Shown: positions 8,268-16,306, numbered from the stretch's first letter. The stretch is 64,000 nucleotides of DNA from Blastococcus sp. KM273128 (GCF_021698975.1 NZ_SSXA01000009.1:1-64000); one strand, 5' to 3'. Made by a program: numbers and translations. The notes: generated by a model not told the origin, from the sequence alone.

Positions 8268-8828
8268 ATGGACGATCTGGCACGCACCGCCGCGGACGCC
8301 GCCGCCGGTGACCCGCTGGCCGCGGCGACCCTCGTCCGGCAGACGCAGACCGACGTCTGGCGGCTGTGCGCGGCGCTCGGCGACCCGGGCTCGGCCGACG
8401 ACCTCACCCAGGAGACCTACCTGCGGGCGTTCGGGTCGCTGCACAGGTTCGAGGGCCGCTCCTCGGTGCGCACCTGGCTGCTGGCCATCGCCCGCCGGGT
8501 CTGCGCGGACGCCGTGCGCTCGCGGCGCCGGCGGCGGCTGACCCTGGTCCGGGAGCCCGCCGACCTCGAGGTGCTGGCCCCGCCGGGCGCCGGGGACGCG
8601 GTCGGCGAGGGCGCGGCGGTGGCCGACCTGCTGGCCCGGCTGGACCCCGACCGGCGGGAGGCCTTCGTGCTCACCCAGCTGCTGGGGCTGCCCTACGCCG
8701 AGGCCGCGGAGGTCGTGGGGTGCCCGGTCGGCACGATCCGGTCCCGCGTCGCCCGGGCACGCGCCGACCTCGTCGGGTCCCTCGCGGCGGACCGGGACAC
8801 CGGGCGCAGCGGGACCGCGCGCGGCTGA
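8268..8828 (+). CDS. sigC: ECF sigma factor, SigC-like
   Basis: RNA polymerase sigma factor of the extracytoplasmic-function type, 186 residues, with only regions 2 and 4. Region 2 contains DDLTQETYLRAFGSLHRF and the RTWLLAIARRVCAD segment; region 4 contains VLTQLLGLPYAEAAEVVGCP and IRSRVARAR, the HTH for -35 recognition. It most resembles the SigC group of mycobacteria and corynebacteria, where SigC has been linked to copper limitation and respiratory oxidase status. The divergent copper operon and its zf-HC2 gene support the same role here, but that is inference. The symbol is a family-level assignment. Confidence 0.85.
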   Translation: MDDLARTAADAAAGDPLAAATLVRQTQTDVWRLCAALGDPGSADDLTQETYLRAFGSLHRFEGRSSVRTWLLAIARRVCADAVRSRRRRRLTLVREPADLEVLAPPGAGDAVGEGAAVADLLARLDPDRREAFVLTQLLGLPYAEAAEVVGCPVGTIRSRVARARADLVGSLAADRDTGRSGTARG

Positions 8829-8901
8829 CCGCCGAGCCTCCCGTCCCACATCCGGGTAGCGAGCGTGCGCATAAGTTCATCGATCTGGTAGACATTGCGC
8901 C

Positions 8902-8991
8902 GTGACGCGGACGACGGCTTCGGTGCTCCTGGTGAGCCGTCGGCACGTCGACCTGCTGCGCGTCTGCGCCGCTGCCTGTCCGGGCTGCTGA
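8902..8991 (+). CDS. Cysteine-rich leader peptide upstream of tauE
   Basis: A 29-residue ORF starting at GTG 8902, with core RRHVDLLRVC and cysteines at positions 22, 26 and 29. The RRHVDL core is typical of actinobacterial leader peptides before sulfur and cysteine genes. Short Cys-coding ORFs of this kind have been reported as cysteine-responsive attenuators in mycobacteria. A TAGACAT -10-like box (8889-8895) ends six bases before the GTG, so the transcript may be leaderless. A perfect 7-bp hairpin starts 7 bases after the stop. Expected effect: ribosome stalling at Cys codons when cysteine is scarce changes expression of the exporter gene downstream. Confidence 0.8.
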   Translation: MTRTTASVLLVSRRHVDLLRVCAAACPGC

Positions 8992-8997
8992 TCCCGC

Positions 8998-9014
8998 CCC
9001 GCCGAACCGGCGGG
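8998..9014 (+). promoter_or_regulatory. Hairpin after the leader peptide, attenuator candidate
   Basis: Perfect 7-bp stem CCCGCCG/CGGCGGG with an AAC loop, starting 7 bases after the leader-peptide stop and 63 bases before tauE. A ribosome stalled at the last Cys codons would leave it free to fold, and one finishing the leader would partly cover it. No U-tract follows, so any effect is on translation or Rho access rather than intrinsic termination. Confidence 0.5.
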
Positions 9015-9076
9015 ACCCGTATCGTCCCCCTCCACGCGGTCGCGCCTGCGCCCGTGAGACCCGGAGTCAGCGCCCC

Positions 9077-10063
9077 GTGAAGACCCTGATCCTGATCGCC
9101 CTCGCCGGTTTCGGCGCCCAGCTCGTCGACGGCAGCCTGGGCATGGCCTACGGCGTCACCTCGACGACGCTGCTGCTGGCCATCGGCACCAACCCAGCGG
9201 CGGCGTCGGCCACCATCCACCTCGCCGAGATCGGCACCACGCTGGCCTCCGGGCTCTCGCACTGGAAGTTCGGCAACGTCGACTGGAAGGTCGTCGCGCG
9301 GGTGGGGGTGCCCGGCGCGGTCGGCGCGTTCGCCGGTGCCCACTTCCTGGCCGGGCTCTCGACCGAGATCGCCGCCCCGGTCATGTCGCTGATCCTGGTG
9401 TCGCTGGGCGCCTACATCCTGGTGCGCTTCACGCTGCGCGGCATCGACCGGCGCAACGTGGGCAAGCCGATCCGCAAGCGCTTCCTGGGCCCGCTGGGCC
9501 TCGTGGCCGGCTTCGTGGACGCCACCGGTGGCGGCGGCTGGGGCCCGGTCGGCACGCCCGCGCTGCTGGCCAGTGGGCGGATGGAGCCGCGCAAGGTCAT
9601 CGGCTCGATCGACACCTCCGAGTTCCTCGTCGCGCTGGCGGCCAGCGCCGGCTTCCTGCTGGCGCTGGGCACCCAGGGGATCGACCCGCTGTGGGTCGGC
9701 GGCCTGCTGGCGGGCGGGCTGGTCGCCGCCCCGATCGCCGCATGGCTGGTCCGGCACATCCCGCCGCGGCTGCTGGGCTCCCTGGTCGGCGGGATGATCG
9801 TGCTCACCAACGCCCGCACGCTGCTGCGCAGCGAGTGGATCGACGCCGGGAGCACGTTCAGCACGGTGGTCTACGCCGTCCTCGGGGTCGTCTGGGTGCT
9901 CGCCGTCGTCCACTCCTACCGGCGCTACCGGCAGGACGCCGCGCTGGAGTCGGCCGATGCCGTCGCGGAGGTGGCCCAGCGCAACGTCGTCGCCGAGGTG
10001 CCCGCCGACGAGCCCGCCGACGAGCCCGTGGGCGCCGGCCGCCCGAGCGCCCCGCGCGACTGA
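9077..10063 (+). CDS. Sulfite exporter TauE/SafE family permease
   Basis: Membrane permease of the TauE/SafE (DUF81) family, associated with export or import of sulfite, sulfoacetate or other organosulfur anions. The 328 residues form about eight membrane helices in two related halves. The N-half motif GAQLVDGSLGMAYG and the C-half motif GFVDATGGGGWGPVGTP are the family's internal repeat signature. An Asp/Ala-rich hydrophilic tail ends the protein. The GTG start at 9077 has GGAG about 11 bases upstream. The cysteine leader peptide upstream supports a role in sulfur metabolism; the substrate itself is not visible. Confidence 0.9.
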   Translation: MKTLILIALAGFGAQLVDGSLGMAYGVTSTTLLLAIGTNPAAASATIHLAEIGTTLASGLSHWKFGNVDWKVVARVGVPGAVGAFAGAHFLAGLSTEIAAPVMSLILVSLGAYILVRFTLRGIDRRNVGKPIRKRFLGPLGLVAGFVDATGGGGWGPVGTPALLASGRMEPRKVIGSIDTSEFLVALAASAGFLLALGTQGIDPLWVGGLLAGGLVAAPIAAWLVRHIPPRLLGSLVGGMIVLTNARTLLRSEWIDAGSTFSTVVYAVLGVVWVLAVVHSYRRYRQDAALESADAVAEVAQRNVVAEVPADEPADEPVGAGRPSAPRD

Positions 10064-10121
10064 GCGCGCCCACCCTTTTCGGCCCTCGCCGGCTCGGTCG
10101 AACCCCGGGCGGGCCGCGATG

Positions 10122-10199
10122 ATCAGGGAACCTGATCGCGGCGCGTCCTCCCTCACCTCCTGCGCTGAGGGAGGACACCGCGTGATCAGGGTCGCTGAT
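10122..10199. terminator. Convergent terminator region with stacked hairpins
   Basis: Between the convergent tauE and epimerase genes lie three hairpins: ATCAGG-GAA-CCTGAT around 10122-10136; a perfect 11-bp stem GTCCTCCCTCA (10145-10155) with TGAGGGAGGAC (10166-10176); and TGATCAG-GGTCG-CTGATCA around 10183-10201. The 11-bp stem is the best terminator candidate for either strand. The TGATCA palindromes recur near 15.07-15.14 kb, so this may also be a repetitive extragenic element. Confidence 0.6.
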
Positions 10200-10201
10200 C
10201 A

Positions 10202-11182
10202 TCACGAGGGCAGCAGGGCGGCCTCCAATTCGGGAGGGAGGCCGGGTTCCGGCAGGCCGTTGGGCGAGTACCGCGGCCGGTGGTCCTCCTGCTGCCAGGC
10301 CCAGGTGTCGGCGACCGTCGCGGCCAGCGGGCGGCTGGGCAGCCCGAGGTCGCGGGCCCGTGCGGTGTCGACGTCCCACGCGGTGCGGGCGACCTCCCGG
10401 CGCAGCCACAGCGGCAGGTGCACCCACTCCTCGACGCCGGCGGCGAGCAGGTCCGCCTCGGGCACCGGCACCCACTCCGCGTCGCCCCCGGTGACCTCGC
10501 GGCAGATCTCGAGCAGCCCGCCGAGCGTCGTCATCCCGGCCGGGCCCGTGGCGTTCACGGCACCGCCGACGCCGGCCTCGGCCATCCCGACCAGCCAGCC
10601 GGCGAGGTCCCGGGCGTCGACCAGCGCGATCGGCTGGGCCAGCCCCTCGGCGGGGACGACCACCCGGCCCCTGCGGTGGATGCGCTCCAGCCACCAGCCC
10701 AGCCGGTGCACGTAGTCCCACGGCCCCACGACGAGCCCGGCCCGCGCGGTGAGGAAGCCCGGGCCCACGCTCGCCCCGATCACGCGCTCGGCGTAGGCCT
10801 TATTGGGGCCGTAGTCGTCCTCGTCGGTGTCCCAGGTGGGCTCGCCGTCCTCGGGCCCCACCGGGCCGGGCGGCCAGCCGCGGTAGGCGTTGAGGCTGCT
10901 GACGAAGGCGTACCCGCGCACCCCGCCCAGGACGGCGGCGGCGTGCCGGGCGGCCGGGCGGGTGCGCGCGGAGGTGTCGACGACGAGCTCGGGTGCCCAC
11001 TCCCCCAGCGCCCGGGGCAGCGCATCGGGGTCGTCGCGGTCCCCGTGCAGCGCCCGGACACCCTCCGGCGGCGGCCCGGACACACCGCGGGTGAAGGTGG
11101 CGACGTCGTGGCCGCGCGCGAGGGCTGCCGACGCGACGTGCCGGCCGAGGAACTGGGTGCCACCGAGGACGAGGAGTCTCAT
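10202..11182 (-). CDS. NAD-dependent epimerase/dehydratase family protein
   Basis: Extended short-chain dehydrogenase (Rossmann fold). From ATG 11182 the protein has 326 residues. The N-terminal nucleotide site is LLVLGGTQFLGRHV, a GGTxFxG variant of the GxxGxxG motif. A catalytic-type triad is less canonical: SSLNAYRG and a later NKAYAERV stand where the Ser/YxxxK usually lie. This GGTQFLGRH type is seen in actinobacterial epimerase-like proteins and in plant CSP41-type RNA-binding relatives, so sugar epimerase activity is not assured. The adjacent genes give no pathway. An in-frame start at 11191 would add three residues. Confidence 0.8.
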   Translation of the reverse strand: MRLLVLGGTQFLGRHVASAALARGHDVATFTRGVSGPPPEGVRALHGDRDDPDALPRALGEWAPELVVDTSARTRPAARHAAAVLGGVRGYAFVSSLNAYRGWPPGPVGPEDGEPTWDTDEDDYGPNKAYAERVIGASVGPGFLTARAGLVVGPWDYVHRLGWWLERIHRRGRVVVPAEGLAQPIALVDARDLAGWLVGMAEAGVGGAVNATGPAGMTTLGGLLEICREVTGGDAEWVPVPEADLLAAGVEEWVHLPLWLRREVARTAWDVDTARARDLGLPSRPLAATVADTWAWQQEDHRPRYSPNGLPEPGLPPELEAALLPS

Positions 11183-11258
11183 GCCCCTCACCCCAGTCCG
11201 GCAGCTCCCCCGCCGTCCAGCGGATCAGCCCAGGGCTGATCCGCTGCCGGCCGAACCG

Positions 11259-11759
11259 CTAGACCGCGCGCGACGCCGGCACGGTGGGCACCTGCGGGAG
11301 CGGGGTGGAGCGGGCCGCGGCGAGCACCATCTGCGGCGAGGAGGGCAGGCCCCGGCGGGTGCACAGCCGCAGCGCCCGGGCGCCGGTGAGAACGTCGGTC
11401 TCCGGCGGGACGACGAGCAGGTCGGCGCGGCGGTTGCCCCCGGCCCAGGTGAGGCAGACGACCTGCGGGTCCATGCTGCGGAACCCACCGGCCCGCACCG
11501 TCCGGCCGAGGACCTCGAGCTTGCGGGGCGCGGGCTGCCACGCGTCGAGGGCGTACGTGAAGCGCTCGACCCGCACGCCGTGCCGCTCCAGCGCGGCGAT
11601 CAGCTCGGGGAGCTCGACGGCGAGGTCTCGGCTGCGCGGGAACCAGGCGCCGTCGAAGGCCGACCCACCCGACCCGGCGTCGGCGCGCAGGCTCACCCGG
11701 ACGTCGATCCCACCCCGGAACCCCTCGGTCGCCGGCACCGTACGGGTGATCGTCGCCAT
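11259..11759 (-). CDS. DUF5994 family protein
   Basis: A 166-residue cytosolic protein that I recognise as the DUF5994 type by the segments DGAWFPRSRDLAVELPEL, the Tyr-x-Leu-Asp-Ala-Trp stretch with APRKLEV, GGFRSMDP, and the closing LLVVPPETD. The family is actinobacterial and has no assigned activity. ATG 11759 is chosen because the longer frame upstream runs into the repeat-rich intergenic region. It stands alone, 76 bases from the epimerase gene and with a long repeat-bearing gap behind it. Confidence 0.8.
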   Translation of the reverse strand: MATITRTVPATEGFRGGIDVRVSLRADAGSGGSAFDGAWFPRSRDLAVELPELIAALERHGVRVERFTYALDAWQPAPRKLEVLGRTVRAGGFRSMDPQVVCLTWAGGNRRADLLVVPPETDVLTGARALRLCTRRGLPSSPQMVLAAARSTPLPQVPTVPASRAV

Positions 11760-12088
11760 GAGCGTCGGCCGCCTCTCGTCCACTCGTCCCCGGGCCACGG
11801 CAGATGGCCCCGAGGAGAACGTAGGCGCGGCGACACACCACTTCTGAGGAGCGTGGGGCGGGCGTGCCGCGCCGCCACGGCCGGTCATCACGATTCGTGA
11901 CCTGACGACCACGCCGCCGCCGCTCCATCCCCGGCGGAATGTGCACAAAAGGCCGGGGGCGGCGGAGCCGGAAGGGGTCCGGACAGCGCTCTGCCTCTGA
12001 GTGCAGGTGCACTCAGAGGCAGAGCGTGCGCGAGGTGGTGCCGCCCTCCCCGGCGGAATGTGCACAAAACGCCCGGGAGGGGTGGGGG
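11760..12088. repeat. Intergenic repeat unit: direct repeats flanking a 19-bp palindrome
   Basis: A 329-base stretch without a gene. Two identical 23-base copies, beginning TCCCCGGCGG and ending TGTGCACAAAA, lie at 11928-11950 and 12047-12069, 119 bases apart. Between them a perfect 19-bp inverted repeat, arms 11987-12005 and 12008-12026 with only two bases between, begins CGCTCTGCCTC. Reading frames across it are shadows. The inverted repeat may act as terminator for bipA, but the flanking direct repeats suggest a mobile or genome-wide repetitive unit. Confidence 0.75.
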
Positions 12089-13981
12089 TCAGCTCGGCTT
12101 GGGCTTCTTGTTCTTGGCCTTGCCGCGCTCGCTCTGGTCGAGGATCACCTTGCGCACGCGGACGGCGGCCGGGGTGACCTCGACGCACTCGTCCTCGGCG
12201 CAGAACTCCAGCGCCTGCTCCAGGTTCAGGATGCGCGGGGGGATCAGCCGCTCGAGCTCCTCAGCGGTCGAGGACCGCATGTTGGTGAGCTTCTTCTCCT
12301 TGGTGATGTTGACGTCCATGTCGTCGGGGCGGGAGTTCTCGCCGACGATCATGCCCTCGTACACCTCGGTGCCCGGGGCGACCATCATCGAGCCGCGCTC
12401 CTGCAGCGAGAACATCGCGTACGAGGTGGCCACGCCCTGGCGGTCGGCCACGAGCGAGCCGGTCGGGCGGGCGCGCATGTCGCCCATCCACGGCTCGTAG
12501 CCCTCGAGGTTGTGGTTGAGGACGCCGGTGCCGCGGGTCTCGGTGAGGAACTCGGTGCGGAACCCGATCAGGCCGCGGGACGGCACGATGTACTCCATCC
12601 GCGCCCAGCCGGTGTCGTGGTGCACCAGGTTCTCCATGCGGCCGCGGCGGGTGGCCAGGGCCTGCGTGAGGGTGCCCACGTAGTCGCCGGGGGTGTCGAT
12701 GGTGACCCGCTCGACCGGCTCGTGCAGCTTGCCGTCGATCTCCTTGGTGACGACGGTCGGCCGGCCGACGGTGAGCTCGAACTCCTCGCGGCGCAGCTGC
12801 TCGACGAGGATGGCCAGCGCCAGCTCGCCGCGGCCCTGCATCTCCCAGGTGTCGGGGCGCTCGGTGGGCAGCATCCGCACCGAGACGTTGCCGACCAGCT
12901 CCTGGTCCAGGCGGTTCTTGATCAGCCGGGCGGTGAGCTTCTTGCCCGACTTGCCCGAGATCGGCGAGGTGTTGATGCCGATGGTGATCGAGATCGAGGG
13001 CTCGTCCACCGTCAGCGGCGGCAGCGGCCGCGGGTCGGCCGGGTCGGCGAGGGTGTCGCCGATCATGATGTCCTCGATGCCGGCGATGGCGACCAGGTCG
13101 CCCGGGCCGGCGCTGTCGGCCGGGGTGCGGGTGAGCCCCTCGGTCATCAGCAGCTCGGTGATCTTGACGTTCTTGATGCTGCCGTCGACCTTGCACCAGG
13201 CCACCTGCTGGCCGCGCTTCATCTCACCGGAGTGGATGCGCAGCAGCGCCAGCCGGCCCAGGAACGGCGAGGCGTCGAGGTTGGTGACCTGCGCGCGCAG
13301 CGGCTCCTCGGCGTCGTAGCTCGGCGCCGGGATGGTCTCCAGCAGCGTCGTCACCAGCGGGGCGAGGTCCGGGCTGTCCGGGACGGTGCCGTTCTCCGGC
13401 CGGTTGAGCGAGGCCTGCCCGGTGCGCCCGTTGCAGTAGACGATCGGGAACTCGAGGGCGTCGGCGTCCAGGCCGGCGTCCTCCATGAGCTCCATGAACA
13501 GCTCGTAGCACTCGTCGACGACCTCGGCGATGCGCGCGTCGGAGCGGTCGGTCTTGTTGACCGCGAGGATGACCGGCATCCCCTTGCCCAGCGCCTTGCG
13601 CAGCACGAAGCGGGTCTGCGGCAGCGGGCCCTCGGAGGCGTCCACGAGCAGGACGACGCCGTCGACCATCGACAGGCCGCGCTCGACCTCACCGCCGAAG
13701 TCGGCGTGGCCGGGGGTGTCGACGATGTTGACGACGACGGGGTTGCCGTCCTCGTCGGCCAGCCGGATGGCGGTGTTCTTGGCGAGGATGGTGATGCCGC
13801 GCTCGCGCTCGAGGTCCATCGAGTCCATGACGCGGTCCTGCGTGGTGTCCGCGTCGGTGCCCTCACCCTTCGCGCGGCCGAGCGCGCCGGCCTGGCGGAG
13901 GAGGGCGTCGACCAGGGTCGTCTTGCCATGGTCGACGTGAGCGATGATCGCCACGTTGCGCAGGTCGTTGCGGGTGGGCAT
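12089..13981 (-). CDS. typA: Translational GTPase TypA/BipA
   Basis: Ribosome-binding translational GTPase (LepA/EF-G relatives), involved in ribosome assembly and stress or low-temperature growth. From ATG 13981 it has 630 residues. G1 is AHVDHGKTT at 14-22; switch II is DTPGHADF; G4 is NKTD. Domains follow in the usual BipA order: EF-G-like domains II, III and V, then the BipA C-terminal domain with SRGLIGFRTEFLTETRGTG. The tail is rich in Lys (GKAKNKKPK). A GTG at 13993 is an alternative start. It is single and leftward, with a repeat unit downstream. Confidence 0.97.
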   Translation of the reverse strand: MPTRNDLRNVAIIAHVDHGKTTLVDALLRQAGALGRAKGEGTDADTTQDRVMDSMDLERERGITILAKNTAIRLADEDGNPVVVNIVDTPGHADFGGEVERGLSMVDGVVLLVDASEGPLPQTRFVLRKALGKGMPVILAVNKTDRSDARIAEVVDECYELFMELMEDAGLDADALEFPIVYCNGRTGQASLNRPENGTVPDSPDLAPLVTTLLETIPAPSYDAEEPLRAQVTNLDASPFLGRLALLRIHSGEMKRGQQVAWCKVDGSIKNVKITELLMTEGLTRTPADSAGPGDLVAIAGIEDIMIGDTLADPADPRPLPPLTVDEPSISITIGINTSPISGKSGKKLTARLIKNRLDQELVGNVSVRMLPTERPDTWEMQGRGELALAILVEQLRREEFELTVGRPTVVTKEIDGKLHEPVERVTIDTPGDYVGTLTQALATRRGRMENLVHHDTGWARMEYIVPSRGLIGFRTEFLTETRGTGVLNHNLEGYEPWMGDMRARPTGSLVADRQGVATSYAMFSLQERGSMMVAPGTEVYEGMIVGENSRPDDMDVNITKEKKLTNMRSSTAEELERLIPPRILNLEQALEFCAEDECVEVTPAAVRVRKVILDQSERGKAKNKKPKPS

Positions 13982-14083
13982 GCGGAAGGGCACCTCGGGG
14001 GGCTCGGGGGCGCGCCGCGCGGACGCGCGCGGGCATCAGGTCAACAGCGACCGATGCCGCGACCTTCCCTCCACTCTAGGTGC

Positions 14084-14425
14084 TCAGCGGGCGCGAACCG
14101 GCTCCCGTGACCGGTCCACCACCCCGAAGGTGACCCCAGCGGCGGCAACAGTGACCAGACTCACGGCGAACCACGCCGGGAGACCGGCGCCCAGGGCCAG
14201 CACGTGGGCCAGCACGAAGGCGCCGACGTAGAGCGCGGCCAGGCCCGCGGTGACGGCCGGGCCCCGCCGGCGGGCGGCGATCCAGGCGGCCCCGACGCCG
14301 CAGACGGCGAACACCGCGCCGCCGAGCGCCCGGACGCCGGTCCCCTGCGCGATGCCGAAGCCGGCGGCGAGCCCGACGGCGACCAGCAGCGAGGCGGGGA
14401 CGCGGGTGAGAGCAGAGGTCGACAT
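14084..14425 (-). CDS. Small membrane protein, unknown function
   Basis: A 113-residue protein with four hydrophobic segments and short Arg-rich loops (AARRRGPAV), ending in a basic tail. It matches no family I recognise. ATG at 14425; the GNAT gene starts divergently 54 bases away and bipA begins about 100 bases downstream on the same strand. Codon use is like the neighbours, so it is likely a real gene. Confidence 0.6.
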   Translation of the reverse strand: MSTSALTRVPASLLVAVGLAAGFGIAQGTGVRALGGAVFAVCGVGAAWIAARRRGPAVTAGLAALYVGAFVLAHVLALGAGLPAWFAVSLVTVAAAGVTFGVVDRSREPVRAR

Positions 14426-14479
14426 GTCGCCCAGTGTCCCTGCCGACGGATCGACCGCGGCGGCTGGCAGGGTCGCGGC

Positions 14480-15007
14480 GTGCACGCACGGACCCGCCTC
14501 CTGGCGCTCGACGACGCCCCCGCCCTGGCCGACCTGGTCCGCGCGGACCAGGAGTTCCAGGCGCCGTGGGAGCCGGCCCGCGACGAGCGCTGGTACACCG
14601 AGGCCGGCCAGCGGGACGATGTCCGGGCGGCCCTGGACCGGCACGAGGCCGGGCTCGCCCTGCCGTGCGTCGTCCTGGACGAGGCCGGCGCGGTGGCCGG
14701 GCGGGTGAACCTGAACAACGTCGTGCGCGGCGCGTTCCAGTCGGCCAGCCTCGGCTACTGGGTCGCCTCGGCGAGCGACGGCCGCGGACTGGCCACCGGT
14801 GCGGTCGCCGAGATGCTGCGGCGGGCGTTCACCGACCTCGGCCTGCACCGGGTCGAGGCCGGCACGCTGCTGCACAACGCGGCGTCGCAGAAGGTGCTCG
14901 AGCGCAACGGGTTCACCCGCTACGGGCTGGCACCGCGGTACCTGCGCATCGCCGGCCGGTGGCAGGACCACGTGCTGTTCCAGGTGCTGGCTCCCGGGAC
15001 GCCGTAG
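14480..15007 (+). CDS. GNAT family N-acetyltransferase, RimJ/RimL-like
   Basis: Acetyl-CoA-dependent N-acetyltransferase. GTG 14480 gives 175 residues. The signatures are RVNLNNVVRGAFQSASLGYWV (strands 3-4), the acetyl-CoA pyrophosphate loop GRGLATGAV, then FTDLGLHRVEAGTLLHNAASQKVLERNGF, which is typical of RimJ/RimL-type proteins that acetylate protein N-termini or small amines. The frame remains open upstream to 14204, but that sequence is antisense to the small membrane protein. Substrate unknown. Confidence 0.88.
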   Translation: MHARTRLLALDDAPALADLVRADQEFQAPWEPARDERWYTEAGQRDDVRAALDRHEAGLALPCVVLDEAGAVAGRVNLNNVVRGAFQSASLGYWVASASDGRGLATGAVAEMLRRAFTDLGLHRVEAGTLLHNAASQKVLERNGFTRYGLAPRYLRIAGRWQDHVLFQVLAPGTP

Positions 15008-15025
15008 CCGCCCCCGGACGCGACG

Positions 15026-15055
15026 GGGCCCCGGGCGGCGAACCACCCGGGGCCC
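15026..15055. terminator. Terminator between convergent GNAT and YceI genes
   Basis: Perfect 10-bp stem GGGCCCCGGG (15026-15035) with CCCGGGGCCC (15046-15055), loop CGGCGAACCA, beginning 19 bases after the GNAT stop. No U-tract. Confidence 0.7.
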
Positions 15056-15071
15056 TCGTGACGTGCTCAGT

Positions 15072-15136
15072 CGTTGATCATCGGCGAACGGCTGGTCGAC
15101 ACGCCGGTGCGGGCGACCAGACGACGATGATCAACG
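15072..15136. repeat. Nested inverted repeat downstream of yceI
   Basis: Outer arms CGTTGATCATCG (15072-15083) and CGATGATCAACG (15125-15136) are perfect 12-mers. Inside are CTGGTCG (15092-15098) and CGACCAG (15114-15120). It lies directly beyond the yceI stop and could terminate yceI transcripts. The TGATCATC core also occurs near 10.2 kb, suggesting an extragenic palindromic repeat. Confidence 0.6.
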
Positions 15137-15138
15137 CG

Positions 15139-15702
15139 TCAGGAGGCGCGGAGGACGGCCTCGATCTCGAGCTCGACGTTGATCTTGTCGCCGACGACGA
15201 CGCCGCCGCCGTCCATGGGCATGTCGATGTCGACGCCGTACTCCTTGCGGGAGATCTCGGTCTTGGCGCTGAAGCCGGCGCGGGTGCCGCCGTAGGCGTC
15301 GGGGCCGAAGCCGTTGAGCTCCAGCTCCAGGATCACGGGCTTGGTGATGCCCTTGATGGTCAGGTCGCCCTCGATGGTCCAGTCGGCGCCGTCGGTCTTC
15401 ACCGCGGTCGAGCGGAAGGTCATCTCGGTGTGGTTGCCGACGTCGAAGAAGTCCGCGGAGCGGATGTGCGCGTCGCGCTGCTCCTGGCGGGTGTCGATCG
15501 AGTCCATGTTGATGCGCGCCTCGACCGACGAGGCGGTGGGCTCCGCGGCGGTGACGATGACGCCCTCGAAGTCGCGGAAGTAGCCGCGGACCTTGCTGAC
15601 CATCATGTGGCGGACGGAGAAGCCGACGGTGGAGTGGCTGGCGTCGATGTCCCAGGTGCCGGCGATGTAGCCGGGGATCTGGGTGGTGGTGCTGCTGGTC
15701 AT
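15139..15702 (-). CDS. YceI family lipid-binding protein
   Basis: Lipocalin-like beta-barrel protein of the YceI family, which binds isoprenoid or fatty amide ligands. From ATG 15702 it has 187 residues and no signal peptide, so it is probably cytosolic. Typical motifs are GTWDIDASHSTVGFSVRHMM near the N-terminus, FFDVGNHTEMTFRS in the middle, and GDLTIKGITKPVILELE near the C-terminus. An upstream ATG at 15738 would add 12 residues across the promoter. It is divergent from a MarR gene with a palindromic operator between them, so MarR probably represses it. Confidence 0.93.
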   Translation of the reverse strand: MTSSTTTQIPGYIAGTWDIDASHSTVGFSVRHMMVSKVRGYFRDFEGVIVTAAEPTASSVEARINMDSIDTRQEQRDAHIRSADFFDVGNHTEMTFRSTAVKTDGADWTIEGDLTIKGITKPVILELELNGFGPDAYGGTRAGFSAKTEISRKEYGVDIDMPMDGGGVVVGDKINVELEIEAVLRAS

Positions 15703-15747
15703 GGTGTCTCCCTGGTGGATCGGTGGGGCCTTCGCCATGTCGTAGCG

Positions 15748-15765
15748 TAGTTGAGCGCTTGACTA
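15748..15765. promoter_or_regulatory. Putative MarR operator
   Basis: Imperfect 18-base palindrome TAGTnnAGCGCTnnACTA (14 of 18 positions symmetric) between the divergent yceI and marR starts, 22 bases before the marR ATG. The size and position fit a MarR dimer site controlling both genes. Confidence 0.6.
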
Positions 15766-15786
15766 TTCCGCCAGTATTCTGGGGGC

Positions 15787-16287
15787 ATGACAACGTCGGT
15801 GTCGCCCGAACCCCTCCCCACGGGTGAGCCCCGCTGGCTCGACCCGGAGGAGCAGCGGGCTTGGCGTGCCTGGCTGTACAGCGCGCAGCTGCTGCTCGAC
15901 CGGCTCGACCGCGACCTCAGCCACCGCACCGGCATCTCGCACGCCTACTACGAGATCCTCGTCGCCCTCTCCGAGACACCGGAGCGGATGATGCGCATGA
16001 GCGAGCTCGCCGATCGCTGCCTGTCCTCGCGCAGCCGGCTCTCGCACGCGGTCTCCCGGCTGGAGGAGCGCGGCTGGGTGCGCCGCCAGGTGTGCGCCGA
16101 GGACGGGCGCGGCCAGCTCGCCGTCCTCACCGACGAGGGGTTCGCCGCGCTGGAGGGCGCGGCGCCGGTGCACGTCGAGGGCGTGCGTCGGGAGCTGTTC
16201 GACCAGCTCTCCCCCGCGCAGGTCGAGGCCATGCGCGACCTCGGCGAGACCCTGCTGCGCCACCTGGACCCGGTCCGCATCCCCTGA
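15787..16287 (+). CDS. MarR family transcriptional regulator
   Basis: Winged-helix dimeric repressor, 166 residues. The MarR core runs from about 45 to 140: GISHAYYEILVALSETPERMMRMSELADRC is helix 2 to 3, SRSRLSHAVSRLEERGWVRR is the recognition helix, and EDGRGQLAVLTDEGFAALE is the wing. It lies divergently from yceI with a palindrome between, so it most likely represses yceI and itself in response to a small hydrophobic ligand. The ligand is unknown. Confidence 0.93.
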   Translation: MTTSVSPEPLPTGEPRWLDPEEQRAWRAWLYSAQLLLDRLDRDLSHRTGISHAYYEILVALSETPERMMRMSELADRCLSSRSRLSHAVSRLEERGWVRRQVCAEDGRGQLAVLTDEGFAALEGAAPVHVEGVRRELFDQLSPAQVEAMRDLGETLLRHLDPVRIP

Positions 16288-16306
16288 CCCGCTCCGGACG
16301 CCGAGA

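Noticed and set aside
11939-14110. A 723-residue plus-strand open frame across bipA
   Set aside because: It is antisense to a clearly conserved BipA gene and its product is a compositional shadow rich in Val, Gly, Asp and Arg; no domain is visible.
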